A stretch of DNA of 64,000 bases from Bacteroidota bacterium (GCA_947475165.1 CANJLD010000019.1:1-64000), one strand, 5' to 3'; positions 50,945 to 59,288 are shown, counted from the stretch's first letter. Numbers and translations are program-made. The notes: a model not told the origin generated them from the letters alone.

Positions 50945-52828
50945 TTACAACTTCACCAGCTTCTTCAAATAAGTATTCTTGCCGGAACTTATCTTCAGCA
51001 TATATACTCCGCTTGCAACACTCAATCGTATTTCCGATTTCTGATTTCCGATTTCTGATTTCCAGATTGACTTACCGGTTACATCGGTTACTTCTATTTC
51101 TTTCCCCACTAAATCATTACTAACTGCTAATTGCCAATTGCCTGTTGCATTCGGATTGGGATAAATGCTGAATGCTGAATGCTGAATGCCGAATTCTTCA
51201 ATGCCCGTTGTAATAGCAAGTGGATTAGAAAGCGCGGTGCATCCGTTGCTATCGGTTACCTGTACAGTATAACTTCCCGACTGAGTAGCGATATAAGTAC
51301 TGGTGTATGCATTTATAATTTGATTGCCGTTAAAATACCATTGATATGCTACCGCATTAAACGCATTCAGCGTATCACCATTTACGCTTACCGAAACAGA
51401 CGGCACCGGATAAACCGAAACTGCCACATGGTTAGAAGTAGAAGAGCAATTGGCATTATCGGTAACGGTTAAATAGTAGTTGCCTGCCAACGATGGATGA
51501 ATACATTCGGTTGCTGCACCGTTGTTCCATAAATAAGTAGTGTAACCGGTGGGGGCACAAATCTCTGCACTATCAGTAGCGCAGATTTGGTTTTGCGCAG
51601 CGGTAATAGTAATGTTACCTGCACCGGATGTGTTGACTACACTACTACCGGTGGCAGAACAACCGGCCGCATCGTTTACCGTAACGGTATAGGTGGCTCC
51701 GGCAAGGCTGGTAATAGTGTCTGTGTTTCCACTATTGCTCCACAAGTAAGTGAAAGGCGAAGTGCCGTTGCTGGGTGTTACGCTTGCCTCACCGTTGTTT
51801 AAACCGCAAGTAGTGTTTACCGATGCCGTAGTAACGGTAATATCAAGTGAGTAAACATTCACTGCAACGGTGGCAGAGCAAGTGCCGTTGGTTACGGTTA
51901 CGGCATACGTGCCTACTCCATTTACAGCGAGGGTTTGTGCGGTGGTGTTATCGCTCCATAAGTAAGTTGCTCCGCTATTGCCTGCGTTAAGTGTAAGTGT
52001 TTGACCGGTGCAGAGGGAAGTATCGTTTCCTAAACTTACTACCGGTGCCGGTAAAACGGTTACTCTAACAGTATCTGTCATGGTGCCGCTACCGGTTATG
52101 CTAATTTCATCTAAAGCAAAATCGTTTCCGTTGCCTGCTATAGTAGGGTCAACGATGCAGAAGGTAGCAGAGGTATTGATGCCGCTGTTCCAGGTGGCTT
52201 GTGCTTGTGTCCAGAAACAAACAAAGAAAATAGCCTGTGTGGCGTTACCTGCATTCACTCCGTTCACTGTCCATTGCACTTTAGGATAGTTCTGATTATG
52301 CAATTCCTGAATGTAAGCCGAGAGATTGTAAGTGGTGTTAGGGTTAACCGGAAGGGTTTGGCACCATACCGGTGTATTGGCTGTAAGCGCACCGTTGGCA
52401 ATAAGCATATTAGAATCTACATCAGTATTACGGTCGCTGCAATTAGACATATTAGGATTCCAGTGTGGGGCACTGCCGCCAACAAAGTAAGAACCGGAGC
52501 CTAAGGTATTAACAGGAACTTCGTATTGATAAGAACTGGTGAAACCGGTATTGCCCTGTGCAAAACTGCCGTTGACTACAATGTTGGCATTGCTTAATGG
52601 CGAGCTTACTACATAAGTAGTAGTGCCAACCGGTGGAGTAGCAATAGGGTTAGCAGATGTTGAACTGCTAAGCGTATTAGAAGGTGTCCAGGTATAAGTA
52701 GTGCCACCGGTAACGTTTAACTGCACCAGCTGACCGGCACAGATTGTAGTATCGTTAGAGGCAGATAGTTGTGCGAAGATGTTGCTGAACAAAGCTATTG
52801 CAAATAATAGGGAGAGTAGTTTTTTCAT
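50945..52828 (-). CDS. Secreted repeat protein with T9SS type A sorting domain
   Basis: A 627-residue exported protein (signal MKKLLSLLFAIALFSNIFAQ at ATG 52828). An Ig-like domain opens with NDTTICAGQLVQLNVTGG, followed by a lectin-like unit (ANIVVNGSFAQGNTGFTSSY ... NGNDFALDEISI). Both are homologous to the interleaved units of the 1576-residue protein. Three short PKD/SprB-like repeats follow, and the type A sorting domain starts at about 555 (FSIYPNPNATGNWQLAVSN). A four-unit heptamer array (51167-51194) encodes the stretch just before the sorting domain, and a five-unit array (51029-51063) lies within it. Confidence 0.85.
   Translation of the reverse strand: MKKLLSLLFAIALFSNIFAQLSASNDTTICAGQLVQLNVTGGTTYTWTPSNTLSSSTSANPIATPPVGTTTYVVSSPLSNANIVVNGSFAQGNTGFTSSYQYEVPVNTLGSGSYFVGGSAPHWNPNMSNCSDRNTDVDSNMLIANGALTANTPVWCQTLPVNPNTTYNLSAYIQELHNQNYPKVQWTVNGVNAGNATQAIFFVCFWTQAQATWNSGINTSATFCIVDPTIAGNGNDFALDEISITGSGTMTDTVRVTVLPAPVVSLGNDTSLCTGQTLTLNAGNSGATYLWSDNTTAQTLAVNGVGTYAVTVTNGTCSATVAVNVYSLDITVTTASVNTTCGLNNGEASVTPSNGTSPFTYLWSNSGNTDTITSLAGATYTVTVNDAAGCSATGSSVVNTSGAGNITITAAQNQICATDSAEICAPTGYTTYLWNNGAATECIHPSLAGNYYLTVTDNANCSSTSNHVAVSVYPVPSVSVSVNGDTLNAFNAVAYQWYFNGNQIINAYTSTYIATQSGSYTVQVTDSNGCTALSNPLAITTGIEEFGIQHSAFSIYPNPNATGNWQLAVSNDLVGKEIEVTDVTGKSIWKSEIGNQKSEIRLSVASGVYMLKISSGKNTYLKKLVKL
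51029..51063. repeat. Heptanucleotide tandem array within a T9SS sorting domain, 5 units
   Basis: TATTTCC, GATTTCT, GATTTCC, GATTTCT, GATTTCC on the plus strand. It encodes SEIGNQKSEIR in the sorting domain of the 50945-52828 gene. Confidence 0.85.
51167..51194. repeat. Heptanucleotide tandem array at a sorting-domain junction, 4 units
   Basis: GCTGAAT three times then GCCGAAT. It encodes FGIQHSAFS directly before the first strand of the sorting domain (IYPNPN). Confidence 0.85.
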
Positions 52829-52860
52829 AGCACAAGGATAAAGAACATAGCGCAAAATAC

Positions 52861-52929
52861 AACCCCTAAATCCCCTAAAGGGGAGTTGAAAGGCAAACAG
52901 TCCGATTTGTATTTAAGTCCTTAGGGGTT
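52861..52929. repeat. CCCCTAAA-type repeat element
   Basis: AACCCCTAA (52861-52869) is repeated inverted as TTAGGGGTT (52921-52929), with an inner palindrome TCCCCTAAAGGGGA (52871-52884). Its right arm provides the last codons and stop (K-N-P-stop) of the neighbouring T9SS gene. A related half copy lies at 55195-55218. Confidence 0.65.
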
Positions 52930-55161
52930 CTTTACCAACTTAACCGATGCATTTTGTTCTTGATTATAAATGTGCATTACATACACACCGGTGGCTGCAT
53001 CAAAACTCAATGCCGAGTTCGGAATGCTTATTTCGGATTTGAATACCAATCTGCCTTCTGCATCAAATACTTCTACTTTACTACCGAGCCAAGCTTCTGT
53101 TACCTGTAACTGCCAATTGCCGGTTGAGTTAGGATTCGGGAAAATGCGGATTGCGGATTGCGGATTGCGCAATTCTGAAATGCCGGTAACATTAATTGGA
53201 TTAGAGATAGCACTACATCCGTTAGTATCTGTAACTTCTACCGAATAGCTGCCTGCTTGGTTGGCAATATAAATACCTGTGTTTGCTCCGCCAATCAAGT
53301 TGCCGTTTAAATACCATTGGTAACTGACTGCATTATAGGCGTTAAGCGTATCGCCATTTACGCTGATAGAAACCGGTGGAAGCTGATGAACAGTAATAGC
53401 CAGGTGATTAGATTCTGCCGTACATCCGTTAGCATCGGTAACGGTTACATAGTAATTACCGGCAAGCGAAGTGCTGATACAGCCGGTAGTGGCACCGGTG
53501 TTCCATAAATAAGAACTGAAACCGGAGGTGGCGCATATCTGCGCGCTGTCGCTGGCGCAGAAAACGGTTTGATTGGCATGAATAGTATCTGCCGGTAGCG
53601 TACCGGAGGTAAGTATAAATTGATTCGATTCGGCTGTGCAGTTATTGGCATTGCTTACCGTTACCGTATAAGTGCCGGGCTGCGAAGTGCTGATGCACTC
53701 GGTAGTATCACCGGTGCTCCAGCTGTAAGAAACAAAGTTTTGCGTGGCGCACAAAGTTGCCGTATTGCCTGCGCATATACCGGGCGCATCGGAAGTAATG
53801 GTAACCGACAGCGGGTTAACAACCGGTAACGAAACAGAAGAAGTAAGCGATGTACCGAGCGAATCGGTAACGGTAATATAGTAGGTGTTTCCTGCGCATA
53901 AACCGGTGGTAGTGGCGGTAGTATCGCCTGATGACTGCCAGAGATAGTAGTAAGGTGGTGTGCCACCGGTAGCGGTTGCTGTGGCACTGCCGTTGCAAAC
54001 ACCATAGCAAGTAGCATAGGTAGGTGTGGCAGTCATTTGTAAAGTAGAAGGCACCTGCGGAACATTGCAAGTAGAGCATAAACTAAGCACCAAGCCCGTG
54101 TTGCCGGAAGGAATGGTGCCTATAATTAACCAGGTGTTACCGGCTTGAGAACCGGTGGCGGTAAACGAAATAGTATTGGTGGTCCAGCTGGTGCCAACAG
54201 CAGGCATTTGCCCCAGCGAGTAAGCACCGGATAGAGAAGAAGTATTGTTGGTATAAATGTATGGCGCAAAAGAACCGTAGCTGTATTGCCCGTGGCTTAC
54301 ATAGGTAAAGTCAAATGAATACTGCTGACCGGCTACCAATGGTTGCGATAACCGCAAACTGAAACTTTCGCCACCGGTGGTCCATTCGCTGTCGTTGCCT
54401 ATAAACATAGCGCGGCAGCCGGTGGTATTGGATGGAGGTGGCAAGGTTACGTTAGCACCGGTCCAGGCACCGGTCCAGGCAGAACCGGTCCATTCCATTA
54501 AATCGGCATCGCCATTTTGCAAATCGCTGCTGCCGAAAAAGCTGGTGCCTGAAGCAGCCGAGGTAAAACAGGAGTCAACTATTTGTGTAGTAGCAGGTGT
54601 ACCGTTAGGTGTAAGCACAAAATCATCAACGTGTGTCCAACTGTAAGCATTGCCAACTACATGCGCGGTTATGTAGGTAGCAGCAACGGTGGCAGTAAAG
54701 GTAACGGTGCGTTGTGCCCAGGTGGTTGTAGGAGTAGGCGAAAGATATACCTGTGTGCCAAACGCAGTGGATGAAGTAGAAATACCAATCTCTACCGGGT
54801 TAGTGGCGTAAGTCGGATTCTTACTATCATAGTAAGTAAGCGTGTATGAGTTGCCAATAACAAGCGGTGCAGAAAGTGCGAGCGAAAATGCATCGGTCAT
54901 GGTGCCGTTAATGTCGCAGGCCATGCCTACCATCCAGCTTCCGTTTTGCGGTGTGCCGTAACCACAACCGGCATCCATAATATCTAACTGGCTGGCAGTG
55001 CCAAAGCCAACCGAGTTCTGCATACTGCTGTTGTAAGTAGCATTAGCAATATTAAGCTGACAACCACCGCTGGTGTTTTCGAAACTGCCGTTGATGATGG
55101 TTTGCGCGAGTATATGTTGATTGAAGAAGAAAGTAATGATGGATAGGAGAAGTGTTTTCAT
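52921..55161 (-). CDS. Secreted repeat protein with T9SS type A sorting domain
   Basis: A 746-residue exported protein starting at ATG 55161 (MKTLLLSIITFFFNQHILAQ). Two related N-terminal beta domains (about 21-185 and 186-365, beginning INGSFENTSGG and CFTSAASGTSFFG) precede four PKD/SprB-type repeats with CxxxxGxCNGSATATATGGTPPYYYLW and GNYYVTVTDANGCTAESN units. A type A sorting domain begins at about 673 (IRIFPNPNSTGNWQLQVTE). A four-unit heptamer array (53146-53173) encodes the seven to nine residues before it, and a dispersed repeat forms its last residues (KNP). Confidence 0.85.
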   Translation of the reverse strand: MKTLLLSIITFFFNQHILAQTIINGSFENTSGGCQLNIANATYNSSMQNSVGFGTASQLDIMDAGCGYGTPQNGSWMVGMACDINGTMTDAFSLALSAPLVIGNSYTLTYYDSKNPTYATNPVEIGISTSSTAFGTQVYLSPTPTTTWAQRTVTFTATVAATYITAHVVGNAYSWTHVDDFVLTPNGTPATTQIVDSCFTSAASGTSFFGSSDLQNGDADLMEWTGSAWTGAWTGANVTLPPPSNTTGCRAMFIGNDSEWTTGGESFSLRLSQPLVAGQQYSFDFTYVSHGQYSYGSFAPYIYTNNTSSLSGAYSLGQMPAVGTSWTTNTISFTATGSQAGNTWLIIGTIPSGNTGLVLSLCSTCNVPQVPSTLQMTATPTYATCYGVCNGSATATATGGTPPYYYLWQSSGDTTATTTGLCAGNTYYITVTDSLGTSLTSSVSLPVVNPLSVTITSDAPGICAGNTATLCATQNFVSYSWSTGDTTECISTSQPGTYTVTVSNANNCTAESNQFILTSGTLPADTIHANQTVFCASDSAQICATSGFSSYLWNTGATTGCISTSLAGNYYVTVTDANGCTAESNHLAITVHQLPPVSISVNGDTLNAYNAVSYQWYLNGNLIGGANTGIYIANQAGSYSVEVTDTNGCSAISNPINVTGISELRNPQSAIRIFPNPNSTGNWQLQVTEAWLGSKVEVFDAEGRLVFKSEISIPNSALSFDAATGVYVMHIYNQEQNASVKLVKNP
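53146..53173. repeat. Heptanucleotide tandem array at a sorting-domain junction, 4 units
   Basis: GCGGATT three times then GCGCAAT. It encodes LRNPQSAIR immediately before FPNPN, the same position as the array at 51167-51194 but with an unrelated unit sequence. Confidence 0.85.
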
Positions 55162-55194
55162 GTGTGTGGCTTGTGTGGCTAAAGTAAGAAAAAC

Positions 55195-55218
55195 AACCCC
55201 TAAATCCCCTAAAGGGGA
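55195..55218. repeat. Second CCCCTAAA-type repeat copy
   Basis: AACCCCTAAATCCCCTAAAG followed by GGGA repeats the left part of the element at 52861-52884, 34 bp upstream of the T9SS gene start. Confidence 0.65.
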
Positions 55219-55368
55219 CTTAACAGCCGATAGCCGGTGATGCATCTGTACTTGTTGGTGTCGATTATCTCTTCTATTTATTTAATGATGACCTGCATAG
55301 CTGAGTCGCGAGCCACCTCCTCAAGATAGAACAAGGAGTTGCCTTTCTGTTTTAATGCAATACCCATT

Positions 55369-55641
55369 TTCGGTAGTGTCATAATTAATTTCGGTGATGT
55401 AACAGTTGTATTCGGCAGCGTTAAGTTTTATTTCGATGATGCACTTGTTTTTTTCGGGGATGTAAATATTGATTCTAACAATGTCACAATCAATTATGGT
55501 GATGTAACAGTTATTTTGGGAGTTGTCAACTTTAATTTCGGTAGTGTAAGAGTCTTTTTCGGTGACGGAACATTTAATTTCGGTGATGTAACATTTGTTT
55601 TCGGTGGTGGCCTATTAATTTTCGAGGTTTTATTGGTGATT
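55369..55641. repeat. Tandem array, at least twelve exact 21-bp units
   Basis: Units begin at 55369, 55390, 55411 and every 21 bp to 55600, with a thirteenth weak copy at 55621; there are no indels. The typical unit is TTCGGTGATGTAACATTTAAT. A TTG-initiated open frame (55339-55650) crosses it and would encode 7-residue repeats of the type FGDVTVV / FGSVKFY, an alternating pattern that suits beta strands. The array ends about 60-80 bp before the next hypothetical gene. The rest of the 540-bp stretch 55162-55701 shows only the repeat copy at 55195-55218. Confidence 0.9.
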
Positions 55642-55701
55642 TTTGAATAGATTTTATGGAATTTGTTGGGAATTGCATCTGTTAATTAAAGACTAACAGC
55701 T

Positions 55702-56586
55702 ATGAAACAGCGAGATAATAACCGAATTAATATGGTTAACGCGGTGATAGGTTTCTGCGATAATCATTCTGCCGATACTTCCGGCATTCCTGCTTTTGCT
55801 AATACACTTTCTGTAATTAAGACGAAAATGGTTTTGGTGAATTCTTTAAACCAAATTGGAAGTGGTAATACGAAGGGTGTAACTGCAGATACGAATTTGC
55901 TGCGACAGACGATGACTGACCTTGCGCTGAAGTGCGGGAGTGCTACGCTTGCGTTTGCGAATTCGCAGCATAATAATACGCTTGCTGCGCTGGTGAATTT
56001 TACGAGGAACAAGCTGAATAAATTAAAGAAGGAGGATGTGGATGATGTGTGCCAGGGAATGAAGGATGCTACTGCAGGAAATATTGCAGGTGCGATGAGT
56101 TATGGTGTGGGGGCGAGTGATGTGAGTGATTTGCAGGCTGCGATTGATTTGTACCGGCAGAAGGTTCAGAGCCCGAGGCAGGCGATTATCAGCCGGAGCC
56201 AGGCGAAGAAGCAGGTGAGTGCGATGGTGCGGGAGGTGATTGATTTTTTGCTGGAGCAGCAGTTGGATGTGATGGTGAATACGCTGGAGATTGGGAATAA
56301 GAATTTTTGTGCCGGGTATGAGCTGGCGCGGGAGATTATTGATTTGGGAACTGTGCATACGAAAGTGAAGGGTGATGTGCGGGATGTGAATGATGTGCCG
56401 CTTGCGGGTGTGCTGTTTAGTGTGTTTGAAGCTGGGACTACTAACCTTATTGCGAAGGTGTTGACGAGTAAGAAGGGGAGGTATAGTGTGACGAAGTTGC
56501 CGCATGGAATTTTAATTTGCGTTGGGAGTTGGAGGGGTATGAGACGGTTAGCGAGAGTGATGTTCATATTAAGTTGGGGAGGGTGA
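55702..56586 (+). CDS. Hypothetical protein with carboxypeptidase-regulatory-like C terminus, probably frameshifted
   Basis: A 294-residue reading as found. Residues 1 to about 215 are helical and polar without a recognised family (MKQRDNNRINMVNAVIGFC). From about 223 a carboxypeptidase-regulatory-like beta domain starts (VKGDVRDVNDVPLAGVLFSV ... KKGRYSVTKLPHG). After PHG the frame turns to unlikely residues (ILICVGSWRGMRR). One added base near 56508 would instead continue NFNLRWELEGYETVSESDVH and end at a TAA at 56619-56621, as expected for this domain. So a one-base deletion, or a read error, truncates it. It follows the second 21-bp array. Its G-rich codons (GCG, GTG, GGG) differ from neighbours. 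Confidence 0.65.
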   Translation: MKQRDNNRINMVNAVIGFCDNHSADTSGIPAFANTLSVIKTKMVLVNSLNQIGSGNTKGVTADTNLLRQTMTDLALKCGSATLAFANSQHNNTLAALVNFTRNKLNKLKKEDVDDVCQGMKDATAGNIAGAMSYGVGASDVSDLQAAIDLYRQKVQSPRQAIISRSQAKKQVSAMVREVIDFLLEQQLDVMVNTLEIGNKNFCAGYELAREIIDLGTVHTKVKGDVRDVNDVPLAGVLFSVFEAGTTNLIAKVLTSKKGRYSVTKLPHGILICVGSWRGMRRLARVMFILSWGG

Positions 56587-56621
56587 AGCAACGCAAAGTC
56601 GTGATGGTTGCCATTGGATAA

Positions 56622-57025
56622 TATTGTTCTTTTGGCTTGAACCAAAAGAACCAAAAGTTCAAGGCTGTGTGAATTTTATTCGTAGCTCTAACTGATTTTC
56701 AAAGGAACTCATGAATGCTTGAGGCATTTGGCTAAAAATCATTCCTCTACGCTAAACTAAAAGAACTCGCGCAGGACAGGTTGACGTGATTGATAGATTT
56801 GGTTGGCGCTCAAACAGCTTTTAGTTTACTCACCATCATATTTATTTTCAAAGGAGGTCGTGAATCCATTTGCTATGTTTATTTAAAGGAAGCAAATGGA
56901 TTTGTAACGCTCCGTTACATGATTTTTTTAACGCCAAAATTCACAAGGCCGGAGGGAAGGCGGAAAGGCAAAACAGCAGGGTCCCGAGGCGGAGACCCTG
57001 CTGGAAAGAAAAGGGACTTAAATGC
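56622..57025. other. Intergenic stretch with repeat remnants
   Basis: No supported gene. CTTTTGG (56629-56635) faces CCAAAAG (56642-56648) and the block ACCAAAAG is repeated, a combination I recall from Bacteroidota intergenic DNA. A strong GC-rich hairpin CAGCAGGGTC (56974-56983) / GACCCTGCTG (56994-57003) lies in an otherwise AT-rich setting. A short open frame (56790-57101) shows no protein-like composition. Confidence 0.5.
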
Positions 57026-57053
57026 AAAAGGCAACTCGTTGGAGTTGCCTTTT
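57026..57053. terminator. Rho-independent terminator
   Basis: AAAAGGCAACTC and GAGTTGCCTTTT form a perfect 12-bp stem with loop GTTG. T-runs on both sides suit the converging genes. Confidence 0.85.
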
Positions 57054-57075
57054 GTTGTTTTAGGGTTTGCATCTT

Positions 57076-58479
57076 TTACTGCAACACTACGCGCTTGGTA
57101 ATTTCGGTGTTGTCTGTTTTATCGGTTATTTTAATCAGGTAAGTTCCTCTTGGCATACCGTTCACATTAATAATGGCGGTGTTTCTTTCACCTTTCTTTT
57201 CGCTTATCAATTTGCCCTCTACATCGTAAACAGCAATGTCATACAAATTGCCGTTAGCATATGCCACATTAATTAAACCATTGGTTGGGTTAGGATAAAT
57301 GCGAAGGCGCGTATCGTTATCGGCTACTACTTTTATTTCATTAACAATCTGAATTACACAGCTTGGTTTAGGTACACCAATTTTACTTACCAAACCTGCA
57401 TCAACCGTTTTAGGAGAAAGATTAATAGCCGTACCGTTATAGTTACAGCCGTTGCCAAGCGTGTTCGGATTAGCAATAACACCAATGTTGCTGCTGAAAG
57501 TTGGCACTACATAAATCTTGTCGTCTGGCCCAAGCTGCATATAACCGCCACGGTAAGTTGCCCATGAGGCCGGTATAATACCCACCGTAGTTGCCGAATT
57601 GGCAATAGCACTTTGCGTATAAGTAGATAAATCGAACTGCACTATATCGGTAGCCAGCAAACCGGTTTCATACAATTTACTGCCATCTGGCGAAAACTCA
57701 ATGCCAATTGCCTCATTGTAACCGGTAATGGTAATAGGATTAGAAACAAAGCCGAGGTAATTATTGAAATCAAGCAACTCAATTTTACCGGCACTATACA
57801 ATGCAACCGCAAGACGGTTTCCTTGTTTGTTCACCGTTAACTGACCAAGAAAATCTGAACCACCGGTGTAAGAACTGCCCACACTCGAAACGATAGGTGT
57901 AGTTTGAAACCCTACCGGTGTAAGCAAATAAGCACGGAAGGTATTGTTACCATTTTCGTGTGTTACAATCCAAATGTTAGTGCCATCGCCATGCAGTATG
58001 GGAACCACCTTTTCGGTATTGTTGGCAAGAACGGGAACATTTTTTTGAGCAGCTACCACATCGCCTAAGCCACCGTTTAAGTTCATATTCACCACACTGT
58101 AACCAAAGCCGTATACATTGGTAAAACCATCATCGTTGGTAAATACATAATACAAACTATCGTTGCCCGGTTGTTTTAAAATAGTGGCAGAATTACCACC
58201 CGTGCTATCTCCATATAAGCCATTACCGTTAGGCATCAGGTTACCGTTTTTGTCATATATCTTTTCACCATTGGTAAAGAAGAGCAGATTGCCGAGAGAG
58301 TCGGCAATACTTGCCGTGTTATCCCAACCGTTAATTGTACTGCTGATGACAGTAGGTGTGCCGCTGGTGAAATCTATTCCAAGGCCGTTTCCGAAAATCC
58401 ATTTGTCAAATTCGTGCTGGCTGAAAACGAACGAAGCCGAAGCAACCAGTAATAGGAAAGAGGTAAATAATTTTTTCAT
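57076..58479 (-). CDS. Secreted beta-propeller-like protein with T9SS type A sorting domain
   Basis: A 467-residue exported protein (signal MKKLFTSFLLLVASASFVFS at ATG 58479). Residues about 20-370 match the N-terminal propeller-like domain of the 1576-residue protein (KWIFGNGLGIDFTSGTP, LGNLLFFTNGEKIYD, GYMQLGPDDKIYV). The C-terminal 85 residues are a type A sorting domain (LRIYPNPTNGLINVAYANG ... GTYLIKITDKTDNTEITKRVVL). It has a near-perfect promoter (58510-58540) with a leader of about 25-30 nt and the terminator at 57026-57053, so it is monocistronic. Confidence 0.85.
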   Translation of the reverse strand: MKKLFTSFLLLVASASFVFSQHEFDKWIFGNGLGIDFTSGTPTVISSTINGWDNTASIADSLGNLLFFTNGEKIYDKNGNLMPNGNGLYGDSTGGNSATILKQPGNDSLYYVFTNDDGFTNVYGFGYSVVNMNLNGGLGDVVAAQKNVPVLANNTEKVVPILHGDGTNIWIVTHENGNNTFRAYLLTPVGFQTTPIVSSVGSSYTGGSDFLGQLTVNKQGNRLAVALYSAGKIELLDFNNYLGFVSNPITITGYNEAIGIEFSPDGSKLYETGLLATDIVQFDLSTYTQSAIANSATTVGIIPASWATYRGGYMQLGPDDKIYVVPTFSSNIGVIANPNTLGNGCNYNGTAINLSPKTVDAGLVSKIGVPKPSCVIQIVNEIKVVADNDTRLRIYPNPTNGLINVAYANGNLYDIAVYDVEGKLISEKKGERNTAIINVNGMPRGTYLIKITDKTDNTEITKRVVLQ

Positions 58480-58509
58480 GAGTTTTGTTTTTGTTATTGA
58501 ATAGGTTGC

Positions 58510-58540
58510 CAAAAGTAACCCGTCAGTTTATTAAACCAAG
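58510..58540 (-). promoter_or_regulatory. Promoter of the 57076-58479 gene
   Basis: On the minus strand CTTG (58540-58537), a 19-bp spacer and TACTTTTG (58517-58510). The -7 box matches TAnnTTTG exactly and the -33 box differs at one base. Confidence 0.6.
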
Positions 58541-58584
58541 ACGTTAATTTTTCAATTATTAGAAGTCGCTTCTGCACGTATAAC

Positions 58585-58617
58585 AGACGTTCCACTTCTT
58601 TAAGAAGTGGAACGTCT
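58585..58617. repeat. REP palindrome, left copy
   Basis: AGACGTTCCACTTCTT and its exact reverse complement with one central base, 33 bp in total. It lies 15 bp after the stop codon of the REP-associated transposase gene and matches the right copy at 59289-59317. Confidence 0.9.
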
Positions 58618-58632
58618 TGTCTTGTAACGCAA

Positions 58633-59250
58633 CTAATCGTCTTCAATCATCCACCCATTTATATCCTTCAAACTTTGCTCACGATTATGAAAGGTTTCAA
58701 AACTCTGTTTGCTTCCAAACCATTCCAATGTTTCTTTCCGCAGAAGTTTAGTTGGCTTTTCAGATAGAATGCTTGTGTATGAACTGTATGGATATTTTTT
58801 GAAATCTTCTACAATTCCATGCCGCTGAGGGTTAGCATGTATGTAATAAATCAATTGGTTAAAATAAAACTCATTGCTAACTACTATTCGTTTAAAGTTT
58901 TTCTGAAATAAACTGCCTGTTCTTTCCTCCTGTTTATTTATAGCTTTAGCGTAGCCTGTAAATAACCTGCGGAATAGCTCGCTTACAATTTCATTAGGTT
59001 CAGTAAGCGTTTTTAAGCCCTTTTTTAATTCTATTTTTTGCTTATTAAAATCCTTTACTCTGACCAACAAGTGAAAATGATTAGGCAAAAGGCAATAAGC
59101 ATACGTTTCGAGATAATTGCTCAAGTAATAATCGTATTGCTGTAGGAAATACAAATAATTATCGTGTTTGTAAAAGAGATTTTCGCTGTTGTTACCTCTA
59201 TTAAAAATGTGATAGCAATTATTAGAATACAATGGCGGGTAATAGTCCAT
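58633..59250 (-). CDS. REP-associated tyrosine transposase (RAYT, Y1/HUH family)
   Basis: A 205-residue single-domain HUH endonuclease. The metal-binding pair is H58 and H60 in CLLPNHFHLLVRV. The candidate nucleophile tyrosine is in LIYYIHANPQRHG (135 or 136). YHIFNRGNNSENLFY at the N terminus and TGSLFQKNFKR are typical for TnpA-REP proteins. It is flanked on both sides by the same REP palindrome, the arrangement expected if it mobilises such elements; known members are single-copy and vertically kept. It is probably cytoplasmic and not a composite transposon. Confidence 0.92.
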   Translation of the reverse strand: MDYYPPLYSNNCYHIFNRGNNSENLFYKHDNYLYFLQQYDYYLSNYLETYAYCLLPNHFHLLVRVKDFNKQKIELKKGLKTLTEPNEIVSELFRRLFTGYAKAINKQEERTGSLFQKNFKRIVVSNEFYFNQLIYYIHANPQRHGIVEDFKKYPYSSYTSILSEKPTKLLRKETLEWFGSKQSFETFHNREQSLKDINGWMIEDD

Positions 59251-59288
59251 AGTCTAAAAATAAAATAGAAATCTGCTTCTTAAAAAAG

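Noticed and set aside
53317-54774. Several plus-strand open frames opposite the T9SS genes
   Set aside because: They are shadows of repeat-rich coding sequence on the minus strand and have no starts, signals or known motifs.
55339-55650. A confident protein gene over the second array
   Set aside because: It begins only at a TTG, has no promoter in place, and any stop-free 21-bp repeat is open by construction. It is kept only as a repeat feature.
56790-57101. Possible 103-residue protein
   Set aside because: It runs through a hairpin and a terminator and into the next gene; its residues look like translated repeat DNA.
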